Assembly (NCBI GenBank): GCA_035307785.1
Contig: DATGHS010000017.1
Span: 1-30,951, forward strand
Origin: DATGHS01 sp035307785
GTDB lineage: Bacteria; Planctomycetota; Planctomycetia; Gemmatales; Gemmataceae
Length of the DNA: 30,951 bases
Direction of reading: 5' to 3'
The position numbers and the translations under genes are program-made. This document shows, in pieces, positions 8,563 through 15,394 of this stretch. The notes under the pieces were generated by a model, which had not been told where the DNA came from, searched no databases, and was given only the letters and a program-made list of their open reading frames with translations. The first letter of the stretch is position 1; every line of letters starts with the position of its first letter.

Positions 8563-8789
8563 TGCGCAGGCTCACTCAAGCGCTGTCTGCCATTTTGATC
8601 GGCCTGGTCTGGGGCTACCGAATTCTCATTCGCCCGCTGCTGCCGCAAGCCTGCCGCTTCACCCCCAGTTGCAGCGAATACATGATTCAGGCCATTCACA
8701 AGTACGGCCCGCTGCGCGGCACCGCGAAGGGCTTGTGGCGCATCTGCCGCTGCCATCCCTTCAACCCAGGCGGATATGATCCGCCTTGA
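8559..8789 (+). CDS. yidD: Membrane protein insertion efficiency factor YidD
   Basis: A 76-residue small protein of the YidD family, which assists YidC-dependent insertion of inner-membrane proteins. The hallmark block is complete: ILIGLVWGYRILIRPLLPQA, then CRFTPSCSEYMIQAIHKYG with its two conserved Cys, then GTAKGLWRICRCHPFNPGGY and the DPP end. The N-terminal hydrophobic helix probably anchors it to the membrane. Its start overlaps the rnpA stop. The next gene is a convergent SGNH hydrolase, so yidC is not adjacent as in the classic rpmH-rnpA-yidD-yidC order. The last codons lie in a 7-bp hairpin (GGCGGAT-ATG-ATCCGCC, 8769-8785). Confidence 0.95.
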   Translation: MMRRLTQALSAILIGLVWGYRILIRPLLPQACRFTPSCSEYMIQAIHKYGPLRGTAKGLWRICRCHPFNPGGYDPP

Positions 8790-8800
8790 ATCATAGCAAG

Positions 8801-8877
8801 GTAAATGAGCCGGGATGGGACGAGTTCAACTTTCGGTCGCTAGCGCCCCCGGCTCACACTTTACCACCAACGGTAAA
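8801..8877. terminator. Candidate bidirectional terminator or structured repeat between yidD and the SGNH hydrolase
   Basis: In the 90-base gap between convergent genes, GAGCCGGG (8807-8814) pairs perfectly with CCCGGCTC (8848-8855), and the outer GTAAA (8801-8805) can pair with TTTAC (8860-8864). An alternative small hairpin, TTTACC-ACCAAC-GGTAAA (8860-8877), competes for the right arm. There is no clear U-run, so intrinsic termination is uncertain; the position between convergent stops is the main argument. It may equally be another dispersed palindrome. Confidence 0.5.
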
Positions 8878-8879
8878 GT

Positions 8880-10175
8880 CTACTCCGGCGTCACCTCAAT
8901 CGTGTATTCCACCGGCACAACTGCCGCCCGAACGGAAAGCGCTAACTTGTCATGCTTCTCGTGTAACTTTTTCCGCAGTAGATTCACGGCTGCCGTGCTT
9001 TCTTCGTCGCCACCGACCACCGCCAAAGCACTGAGCGCGCGGTAATAGTTTTTAATCATTTGCGTTTCGAATTCTTGCTTATCACGTACGCGATCATCGA
9101 GTTTTTGGAAGGCCGGGCCAAAGGGATTATTCGGGAACTCGGCCGCTAGATTAAGCCCTTTTTCCAATTGCTCCCGGGTGAAGGTTTTCGATTCTTTACC
9201 CCAGGTGACCTTGGCTTTCTCAGCTTTCAGGTTTCGGACCATTAGTACAAACTGGTTGAACTCCTCCTGAAACCGTAGATACGGCAAGATGCTGCGCGGA
9301 TTATTCTCTGATTTCTTATCTTCCTTGGCGTTGCCGAAAAAACAGAACGGATAGCGCGAGCTTTCGACGGTGACCTTGCCGGGCTCTGATTTCAAAATCT
9401 TGTGCCCTTCGCTGCTCTGGTTCGCACCGCTCATATCCATGGAGATAACGCCGATCAGGTTGTTCATACCCAACGCCTTCAGGAAGGCATAGGCCATGAT
9501 GAGCTGACCATTGGGTCCAGGGTGGACGCCATCACGGCCGCAGACAGCATAGTCGTCGCCGAGGGCTTCTTTCGCCTTGGCCATGACTTGCATCATGACG
9601 TCATGCACGTCGGCATACGGCAGGCCGGCTTCCTGCGCCAGCTTTTGATCGATGGCTTGGAGATGATTCAGATTATCGTTGTACATGGCAGCCGCTTTGC
9701 CATCGTTGCGGAAGTACTTGGTATCTACCGCCCCCGGCGAACCGACGACGACGGTGGCCCCGGCCACTTTGGCTCGATCGATGAGTTTCTTCATGTTCGC
9801 CGCGTACGGTTGACCGATGCTCTTGTCGTCGAACGGCCGATACTGGCCATCGTTCATGCCGTAGCAGGTCGTCACCACATTCGGTTTGAAGGCAAGCAGG
9901 TCCTGGTCCATGCGGCCAAGGAACCCGCCTGCTGTTTCACCGCCCCAACCGAGTTGCAAGATCCACAGATTCAATTGCGGCGTGCAGGCGGTGAGGTAAT
10001 CTTCGAGGTAGCGCGAATACAGCTTTTGCTCCGTGATGGAATCGCCGACTATCACAAGCCGGTCGCCGGGCTTCAGGACCTTCGAAGTTGGTATTCTCTC
10101 CTGCGCCGAGGCTAACGGCGCGAGCACGGCGAGAACGATGAAGCCAAACGCGAAACGAAGAAAACGAGAGCGCAT
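8880..10175 (-). CDS. Secreted SGNH/GDSL-family hydrolase
   Basis: A 431-residue protein with a signal peptide (MRSRFLRFAFGFIVLAVLAP, cleavage near LASA-QE at residue 24). The SGNH esterase blocks are in order: block I LVIVGDSITEQ with nucleophile Ser46; a Gly-rich block II (LGWGGETAGGF); block III YGMND with Asn108; and block V DGVHPGPNG with Asp215 and His218. It is likely an esterase or acetylhydrolase acting outside the cytoplasm, plausibly on acylated polysaccharide, though the substrate cannot be read from sequence. The region after about residue 240 is longer than a minimal SGNH domain and mainly helical (LEKGLNLAAEFPNNPFG), a pattern I associate with planctomycete members. Confidence 0.9.
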   Translation of the reverse strand: MRSRFLRFAFGFIVLAVLAPLASAQERIPTSKVLKPGDRLVIVGDSITEQKLYSRYLEDYLTACTPQLNLWILQLGWGGETAGGFLGRMDQDLLAFKPNVVTTCYGMNDGQYRPFDDKSIGQPYAANMKKLIDRAKVAGATVVVGSPGAVDTKYFRNDGKAAAMYNDNLNHLQAIDQKLAQEAGLPYADVHDVMMQVMAKAKEALGDDYAVCGRDGVHPGPNGQLIMAYAFLKALGMNNLIGVISMDMSGANQSSEGHKILKSEPGKVTVESSRYPFCFFGNAKEDKKSENNPRSILPYLRFQEEFNQFVLMVRNLKAEKAKVTWGKESKTFTREQLEKGLNLAAEFPNNPFGPAFQKLDDRVRDKQEFETQMIKNYYRALSALAVVGGDEESTAAVNLLRKKLHEKHDKLALSVRAAVVPVEYTIEVTPE

Positions 10176-10250
10176 GGGCGGGCCTTTCTACAAGGGGTTC
10201 CGGGAGGCATGACGGAGATACTTCCTATTCGGGAAGCGGGGAACGGACAC

Positions 10251-10264
10251 CCCGACAAGTCGGG
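10251..10264. repeat. Short palindrome CCCGACAAGTCGGG
   Basis: A perfect 6-bp stem with an AA loop upstream of the SGNH hydrolase, in the divergent gap of 195 bases before the Cdd1-like gene. CCCGACAAGTCGGG-type palindromes are recalled as dispersed elements in planctomycete genomes; it could also act as a small hairpin in either transcript leader. Confidence 0.5.
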
Positions 10265-10334
10265 TTGGAAAGCTCGATTTACTACCGACATCGCTTTTGC
10301 TTCGAAGCGCAACTACCCTTATTGGGTCGATGAT

Positions 10335-10340
10335 TATACT
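10335..10340 (+). promoter_or_regulatory. Possible -10 box of the Cdd1-like gene
   Basis: TATACT at 10335-10340 matches the -10 consensus at five of six positions and lies 30 bases before the ATG at 10371, giving a plausible 20-25-base leader. No good -35 hexamer is visible at 16-18 bases upstream, so this is weak. Confidence 0.3.
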
Positions 10341-10370
10341 TAAGACCATTACATCACCGAGGGCCAAACC

Positions 10371-10604
10371 ATGCCGAAGAACCGTGCCAACTGCGCTTGC
10401 CTGGAAGACCTTCCGAATATCGGCCGGTCGATTGCGGCAGACCTTCGGCGCTTGGGAATCCGTCGGCCGGAAGAACTGGTGGGCCGCGATCCCTATGCGA
10501 TGTACGATGAATTGTGTCGAATAAGTGGTCAGCGCCACGACCCATGCTTACTCGACACGTTCATTGCCGCCGTTCGGTTCATGGAAGGCGCGCCGAAGAA
10601 ATAA
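10371..10604 (+). CDS. Helix-hairpin-helix 'pathogenicity locus' (Cdd1-type) protein
   Basis: A 77-residue protein matching the small Cdd1/pathogenicity-locus family. The N-terminal half is a helix-hairpin-helix, LEDLPNIGRSIAADLRRLGI followed by RRPEELVGRDPYAMYDELC, where PNIG is the hairpin contacting nucleic-acid backbone in HhH domains. The C-terminal part (HDPCLLDTFIAAVRFMEG) carries the conserved D-x-C found in the family. The biochemical role is unknown; nucleic-acid binding is inferred from the fold. A GAGGG 7 bases before the ATG supports this start. It precedes the DinB-like gene by 87 bases. Confidence 0.85.
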   Translation: MPKNRANCACLEDLPNIGRSIAADLRRLGIRRPEELVGRDPYAMYDELCRISGQRHDPCLLDTFIAAVRFMEGAPKK

Positions 10605-10691
10605 TGGTGGAAATACACGGCGGAACGGAAGCGAGTGCTGTCTGCGAGAGCCGGAGCCAAGTAGGGCAGAGATGTTCAACTGGAGGAGACG

Positions 10692-11237
10692 ATGAACATT
10701 GGTGCCGAATTATTGGCCGCCATTTTCAATGCGTTTGAGGCCAACAAGCGCTTGGCGGATCGCGCAGTCGAGCAATTGCCCGACCACAAACTGCGCATCG
10801 CTCTGGATGCGAACACCAATTCCATTGCCGTCATTATGAAGCACGTGGCCGGGAATCTGCGGTCGCGCTGGACTGATTTTCTATCGGCCGACGGTGAGAA
10901 GCCGTGGCGCAATCGGGACGATGAATTTGTAGACACGTTTGCCAGCCGCCAGGAACTTCTCGAATTTTGGGAACGTGGCTGGACCTGTCTACGCGACACG
11001 CTCAAAAACCTCACGCCGGAAGACCTGGAAAAGACGGTGTTCATTCGCGGCGAAGCGCATTCCGTGCCGCTGGCGCTGGAGCGTTCATTGGGCCACACGT
11101 GCTACCACATTGGGCAAATTGTGCAGGTTGCTCGTGTTCTCGCCGGAGAGCAATGGAAGGTGCTGACCATCCCGCGCGGCCAGTCGCAGCAATTCAATCA
11201 GGCGCACTGGCATCAGAGCGGGAAGTCGCATTCGTAA
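10692..11237 (+). CDS. DUF1572 / DinB-like four-helix protein
   Basis: A 181-residue protein of the DUF1572 family within the DinB/YfiT superfamily of four-helix metal-binding proteins. The pattern is an early helix ending NSIAVIMKHVAGNLRSRW, which supplies the first His, and a late helix SLGHTCYHIGQIVQVAR, which supplies two more; together they form the typical three-His metal site. Members include thiol-dependent transferases and stress proteins, but no substrate can be assigned. A strong GGAGGAG stands just before the ATG. The last 20 residues (SQQFNQAHWHQSGKSHS) are typical of the family. Confidence 0.88.
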   Translation: MNIGAELLAAIFNAFEANKRLADRAVEQLPDHKLRIALDANTNSIAVIMKHVAGNLRSRWTDFLSADGEKPWRNRDDEFVDTFASRQELLEFWERGWTCLRDTLKNLTPEDLEKTVFIRGEAHSVPLALERSLGHTCYHIGQIVQVARVLAGEQWKVLTIPRGQSQQFNQAHWHQSGKSHS

Positions 11238-11295
11238 GAATGGGGTTAGCCGCGAGGCGGAGTCTTCGGAGCTAAGCGCGGCTGCATGCGTTGAA

Positions 11296-12054
11296 TCATG
11301 GATTTCGCTTGGGCGCGAGCAGGCGATCCTGCTGGTCGGGATGTTGCCCAATGTATTGTGCGAGCACACCGAAGAAGGTCAGCATCTGTCCGGCGCCCTG
11401 CTCGGCCATGTGGTCGGCCGTGGGACCAAGCAAGCGGGCAACCAGGTTGGCGGCCCGACTGTCGGTTGAAGCGAAAATGTCAACTTGATGGTGAATGCGC
11501 CCCCGGCTTTCGGCATTGCCCGGGTAGTTGTGTCGCAGAATAACCACGGCACGAATTGGTATCGTTGGTAGTAGGGCCCCAGGCTTTACCCGGCCCTCTG
11601 CATACCAAACGCGAACGTCGGCATTTTGCACGATCGTGAACCACACCACTTCGCTTCCGTTTTCGTCGGCCCAGGAAAATCGGCCCTGCCCCTTGTCAGC
11701 GATCGGAGTGCATTGGACACCCAGGCGCTGCCAGGCAAGCGTGGCGCGGTCCGGATGATCCAGCAACCATTCGTACATTTGTGGGACCGCGTAGAACTCC
11801 TCGGCTGGGGCATGCGTGGCCAGGGTCGGTTGGGTCATGACTTTGCGGACGCGCTCGCGCAACATCGGCGGCAGGGACTCGATCGGCACCGCCTGTTGAG
11901 CCGCCATCGACGTAGCGGTTCGAGTATGAAACGGCGAGCCGTCCCCAGGTGTGCGCGAGTAATCCGGAGAGTTGGGCTGGCCAAACAAGGGAGGCAAGCA
12001 AATCAGACTGGCCAGGGTCACAAGGGCTGCTCTCGCAAATCGAGCCGTCATCAT
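11296..12054 (-). CDS. Secreted protein of unknown function
   Basis: A 252-residue protein with a convincing signal peptide (MMTARFARAALVTLASLICL, cleavage near LFG-QP). A low-complexity segment of about residues 27-55 is followed by a compact region with PPMLRERVRKVMTQPTLATH, EFYAVPQMYEWLLDHPDRAT and a strand-rich section (GRFSWADENGSEVVWFTIV). I do not recognise a named family; the composition resembles small exported proteins of planctomycetes. No metal-binding or catalytic motif is apparent. It is transcribed alone, convergent with the DUF1572 gene. Confidence 0.8.
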   Translation of the reverse strand: MMTARFARAALVTLASLICLPPLFGQPNSPDYSRTPGDGSPFHTRTATSMAAQQAVPIESLPPMLRERVRKVMTQPTLATHAPAEEFYAVPQMYEWLLDHPDRATLAWQRLGVQCTPIADKGQGRFSWADENGSEVVWFTIVQNADVRVWYAEGRVKPGALLPTIPIRAVVILRHNYPGNAESRGRIHHQVDIFASTDSRAANLVARLLGPTADHMAEQGAGQMLTFFGVLAQYIGQHPDQQDRLLAPKRNP

Positions 12055-12570
12055 GTCGTTTCCTCGCAGCGACCGAGCGAAACCATTCGATACTATCCAT
12101 TATTCATCGCTCGTCAATCGAGAACGACATGAATGATTTCGGCAATAGTTCGGCGCTCTGGCAAGCCGGCGAAGCCAGGCAATTAAATCCGCGTAACAAA
12201 TGCTCATTCATCGAAGTACTATCCGGCCAGCGATGATTAATTCGATCCGCCTTGGGTGGAACGACTCAGCCAGGACAATGTACCCGCAATTCGCGGCGCA
12301 ACTCCATTTACGGCCTCGACCCGGCACCTACATCGACGTTCGAGTTCTTTGATCGAGCAAATGGCCGCCGATGACCCGGAGAGCACGGTTCGCTGGCGCA
12401 CTTTTACGAATAAGCCGGAATGGACGACGGGCGCTGCCAGACAAGTTGTCTGCCCTCTTTAGGCAAACTCTATGATGTGGATATGGGAAAAAGGGGCCAG
12501 AGGAGATTCCAAACCGCAAACACGCGTGCCAATTGGCGCAAAAAGCAATAAAAAAAGCCGCCGCCGGCGC
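12055..12570. other. Gene-poor stretch, no convincing coding sequence
   Basis: About 515 bases without a supported gene. Short frames exist (for example 12130-12237, 35 codons, and 12256-12462, 68 codons), but none has a ribosome site together with recognisable protein features. Around 12485-12510 the run GAAAAAGGGGCCAGAGGAG resembles phrases seen near REP-type transposase relics, which is only a faint hint of a decayed mobile element. The right end merges into the csrA promoter region. Confidence 0.5.
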
Positions 12571-12599
12571 TTGACCTGCGCGCAACTCCTGTTTAGACT
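12571..12599 (+). promoter_or_regulatory. Candidate housekeeping-sigma promoter for csrA
   Basis: TTGACC (12571-12576) and TAGACT (12594-12599) are separated by exactly 17 bases, an ideal spacing; the -35 matches consensus at five of six positions and the -10 at four. Transcription would begin near 12606 and give csrA a leader of about 187 bases. Confidence 0.5.
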
Positions 12600-12693
12600 G
12601 GTAGATGAGGTCTTTACGGCCGGTGTGGGCGCACCTTTCCGCACCGCAAAATGGCCCCTGGCGCCATCCGCCGAGACGCTCGTTCCTGCAAGA

Positions 12694-12792
12694 GGAGTGG
12701 ATCTTCAGAGTGCTTGTTGAGTTCCCCCAAGCATGCGCGGGAGCCGACCCTTCACCCCTAGGTTGCGACTACTCGAAAAAGGATAGGCAGCG
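12694..12792 (+). promoter_or_regulatory. csrA leader with repeated GGA motifs (possible autoregulation)
   Basis: The leader contains GGA at 12694-12696, 12699-12701, 12740-12742 and 12781-12783. The last belongs to AAGGATAGG, the likely ribosome site 9 bases before the ATG. CsrA dimers bind GGA motifs, especially one overlapping the Shine-Dalgarno, to block translation, and autoregulation is known in other bacteria. GGA is a common triplet, so this is suggestive only. Confidence 0.4.
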
Positions 12793-13032
12793 ATGCTGGT
12801 ATTGTCCAGGAAAAAAAATGAGAGCATCGTGATTAACAACGACATCACGATCACGGTGGTGGAAATCCGTGGCGACAAGGTTCGTTTGGGCATCGTGGCC
12901 CCGAAAGACGTCCCGGTCCACCGGCAAGAAGTGTATGACGCGATTCATCAGGCGCAAGAATCGAAAAGCTCCGCGGAAGCTGTATCGCCGGTCATTGCCA
13001 AGCCGGCCGAGACACCGCCGGAGCGCGTCTAA
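12793..13032 (+). CDS. csrA: Carbon storage regulator CsrA (translational regulator)
   Basis: A 79-residue RNA-binding protein that binds GGA-containing mRNA leaders as a dimer and alters translation or stability. The start MLVLSRKKNESIVINNDITI is the family signature; it continues with ITVVEIRGDKVRLGIVAPKD and VPVHRQEVYDAI, the last containing the Arg essential for RNA contact. About 20 residues beyond the core (AEAVSPVIAKPAETPPERV) form a flexible Ala/Pro-rich tail, longer than the 61-residue E. coli protein. Unlike many flagellar-operon copies, no fliW or flagellin gene is nearby. A long leader precedes it. Confidence 0.96.
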   Translation: MLVLSRKKNESIVINNDITITVVEIRGDKVRLGIVAPKDVPVHRQEVYDAIHQAQESKSSAEAVSPVIAKPAETPPERV

Positions 13033-13165
13033 TCGCTTCTCACTCTTTTCGCAATTCCCGTGCATCGGCAGATCGGGATGCGCCACGTCGTTTGATTCCG
13101 ACGCTATTCGAAGCGCAAGCTAACGCACGGAGCAGCGCTCGGTAGCCCTCTGTCGAGGAGCTCAA

Positions 13166-13552
13166 CTGAAGCCGACCATCGCGATTCTTGGGGCTAGTAC
13201 GGACCGTACCAAGTTTGGCAACAAGGCCGTGCGGGCGTATGCCCAGGCGGGCTATCACGTTTACCCGATAAATCCGAAAGAAAGTACGATTGAAGGCTGG
13301 GTGACGTTTCGCTCTCTATCTGACGTGCCGATCGCGGAACTGGATCGGGTGAGCGTGTATGTGCCGCCTCAGGTAGGCCTCCAGGTGTTGCCGGAGATTG
13401 CCCAAAAGACAGTGAACGATGTTTGGTTCAATCCCGGCGCGGATAGCTCGGAAATACTTGCCAAGGCTCGTGAATTGGGTTTGAACGTAATTGCGGGATG
13501 CAGCATCGCGGCTCTGGGGGTCACGCCCGCTGAGGTCGATGCCACCACGTGA
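13166..13552 (+). CDS. CoA-binding (Rossmann-fold) protein, probable CTG start
   Basis: A 128-residue protein of the YccU-like CoA-binding family. It opens with the nucleotide-binding strand and loop KPTIAILGAST, continues with KFGNKAVRAYAQAGYHVYPI, then RVSVYVPPQVGLQVL, then VWFNPGADSSEI, and ends with the family's IAGCSIAALG. The first ATG/GTG/TTG-type start (GTG at 13229) would remove the first strand and glycine loop. The frame is open back to a stop at 13121 with no ATG, GTG or TTG before 13229, but CTG at 13166 lies 5 bases after GAGGAG and begins exactly where family members have their Met. I therefore place the start at CTG; a sequencing error (ATG read as CTG) is the alternative. It ends six bases before the convergent FHA gene. 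Confidence 0.85.
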   Translation: MKPTIAILGASTDRTKFGNKAVRAYAQAGYHVYPINPKESTIEGWVTFRSLSDVPIAELDRVSVYVPPQVGLQVLPEIAQKTVNDVWFNPGADSSEILAKARELGLNVIAGCSIAALGVTPAEVDATT

Positions 13553-13558
13553 TTGGCT

Positions 13559-15223
13559 TCAGCCGCCCGGCCGCGCGACCAACAACCGCTCGCAACCCTG
13601 CAGCAACTCGCCTTCCTCGATCACTTCCCGCGTGGTCCGCAGCACTGCGCCTTCCAACTCTGCACGCAACTGTCGCGTATTCCCTGGCCAGGAATACGAG
13701 CACAACTTCCTCATCGCGGCATCCGTTAGCGTAATGAGCCTTCGGCTGCGCACCGCCAACTTGTCGAGAAAGTATTGAACCAGATACGGTATGTCTTCGA
13801 GATGCGTGCGCAACGGCGGCAATTCCACGGTTAGGACGTTCAAACACTCGTACAAGTCCTTCCGAAATTGACCGTTGGCGACGGCATCGGAAAGCTCATA
13901 CTGCGTTGCCGCGATCAGTCGGGTGTCGCACGGCATTTCGGTTGGGCTGCCGAGCGGCCGGAATCGTTTCTCTTCCAGCATGCGATGCAACCGGTGCTGG
14001 CACTCCAACGAGAGAATTGCCACTTCGTCGAGGAACAACGAACCTTCATCGGCACACGCACTATGGCACGAAACGGATTCACCCGCAGCGCTGGTTCGCT
14101 TGCCGAACAGGTCGCCCTCGAGCATGGCCGGGGCAACTTCCTGGCAGGCCACCGCCACCAAAGGCCCTTCCACTCGCGCGCTTTGGTGGTGCAGATTCCA
14201 GGCAACCACTTCCACGCCAACCCCTGGTTCGCCATGAATCAACACCGGTAAAGGCTGCGGAGCAACTTCCGCAATTTGTTGCCGCAACTTCACCATCGGG
14301 GCGCTATCGCCGATTAGCTCGTCGAGGATCAGCGGGTGGGAGCGCAGGAACGCGGTTTGCAATTGCAAGCGCCGCTGGACATGCAACTGCTGCAAGCAAC
14401 CGCCCAGGAATTCCGCCATGGCTTCGACGAAGCGCACGTCGCGTTCGGCGAAGAATTGCCCCTTTTTGTAAACGTGCACCATTCCTAACGTCTTGCCGCC
14501 GGAGCGCACCGGCACGCACACAGCATCGGTTACCTCGCGCATGCTATCGGCCGGGCGCGATTCACTGATATTGGTGCCGAGCCAGACCGTTTTGCCATCC
14601 CGTTGCACGCGGCGCGTGAGTTGGCGGCTCAGCGAAAGATCGATCCCCGCAGTATCCGGTACGACGACTTTTGGATGCGGTTCGGCTGCATCCGGACTCA
14701 GATAGCCGGCCACGTAGGAATTGCTTTGCGTGAGCGTCAGTTGCAATGCATTCCGCAATAAACGCGCCGGATCGGCGATCGCGGTGGCCCCGGCCATAAA
14801 GTGGCACAAGATTGCCGTTTCATCAATGTGCAAGCGGGCGGTGCTGGGCGATCCCATCGTAGGGCGTTCGCGTGCGCCGTTGGTCATGCCCAGCCGAAAC
14901 TGCGAACTGGATGGCGGGTCGGGCAGCTGAAACCGCATCCGCACCTTACCGATACGGATTTCCTGGCCGTGTTCGAGCTGTGCGTGCTTGTGAATTCGCT
15001 CGCCATTGACGAACGTGCCATTCAGGCCAAAATCCTGGATCTGCCAGTGGCCATCGGCAAAATGAATACGGGCGTGGAGCCGCGAAGCGTGCTCATCGCG
15101 CAAGACAATCGTGTTGTCGCGGCTGCGGCCCATCGATACGGGGTCGTCCGGCGATAAGTCCACTTCGCCGGGGGCGCCGTCGCCAGCCTCGACCACCAGT
15201 CGTGCTTGCAAGGTTTTTTCCAT
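13559..15223 (-). CDS. FHA-GAF-AAA+ protein, degenerate sigma-54-activator homologue
   Basis: A 554-residue protein. Residues of about 1-105 are an FHA domain that reads phospho-threonine (SMGRSRDNTIVLRDEHASRL, then GLNGTFVNGERI). Residues of about 130-290 resemble a GAF domain (VPVRSGGKTLGMVHVYKKG). Residues of about 300-530 align with the sigma-54 AAA+ module: Walker B GSLFLDEVAIL, Arg finger FRKDLYECLNV and sensor II WPGNTRQLRAEL remain. However, Walker A reads GEPGVGVEV where GESGTGKE is expected, so the Lys is Val; the GAFTGA loop is replaced by KRTSAAGESVS; and no C-terminal helix-turn-helix follows. It probably neither hydrolyses ATP nor remodels sigma-54 polymerase; a phospho-dependent adaptor role is likelier. 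Transcribed alone, divergent from thrC. Confidence 0.85.
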   Translation of the reverse strand: MEKTLQARLVVEAGDGAPGEVDLSPDDPVSMGRSRDNTIVLRDEHASRLHARIHFADGHWQIQDFGLNGTFVNGERIHKHAQLEHGQEIRIGKVRMRFQLPDPPSSSQFRLGMTNGARERPTMGSPSTARLHIDETAILCHFMAGATAIADPARLLRNALQLTLTQSNSYVAGYLSPDAAEPHPKVVVPDTAGIDLSLSRQLTRRVQRDGKTVWLGTNISESRPADSMREVTDAVCVPVRSGGKTLGMVHVYKKGQFFAERDVRFVEAMAEFLGGCLQQLHVQRRLQLQTAFLRSHPLILDELIGDSAPMVKLRQQIAEVAPQPLPVLIHGEPGVGVEVVAWNLHHQSARVEGPLVAVACQEVAPAMLEGDLFGKRTSAAGESVSCHSACADEGSLFLDEVAILSLECQHRLHRMLEEKRFRPLGSPTEMPCDTRLIAATQYELSDAVANGQFRKDLYECLNVLTVELPPLRTHLEDIPYLVQYFLDKLAVRSRRLITLTDAAMRKLCSYSWPGNTRQLRAELEGAVLRTTREVIEEGELLQGCERLLVARPGG

Positions 15224-15394
15224 CGAAGCGCGGCTTGCCTCTTGGAGATCAGCCGAATACCCGTTACCCTATTCTGTCTCACCAAATGGCCCGGAGCAAG
15301 GAAATACCAACCGGGAAATTGACCTGTTCGTCGTTCCGCCGAGAGGTGGAACCCAAAATGAATTCCGCCGGGAACCGGAACTACGAAGCGATAT

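Noticed and set aside
12130..12237. A 35-codon frame after a possible start in the gene-poor stretch
   Set aside because: There is no good ribosome site, no hydrophobic or known motif, and codon use does not stand out.
12472..12720. An 82-codon plus-strand frame before csrA
   Set aside because: It overlaps the candidate csrA promoter and leader, its product is basic low-complexity sequence, and no family is recognised.
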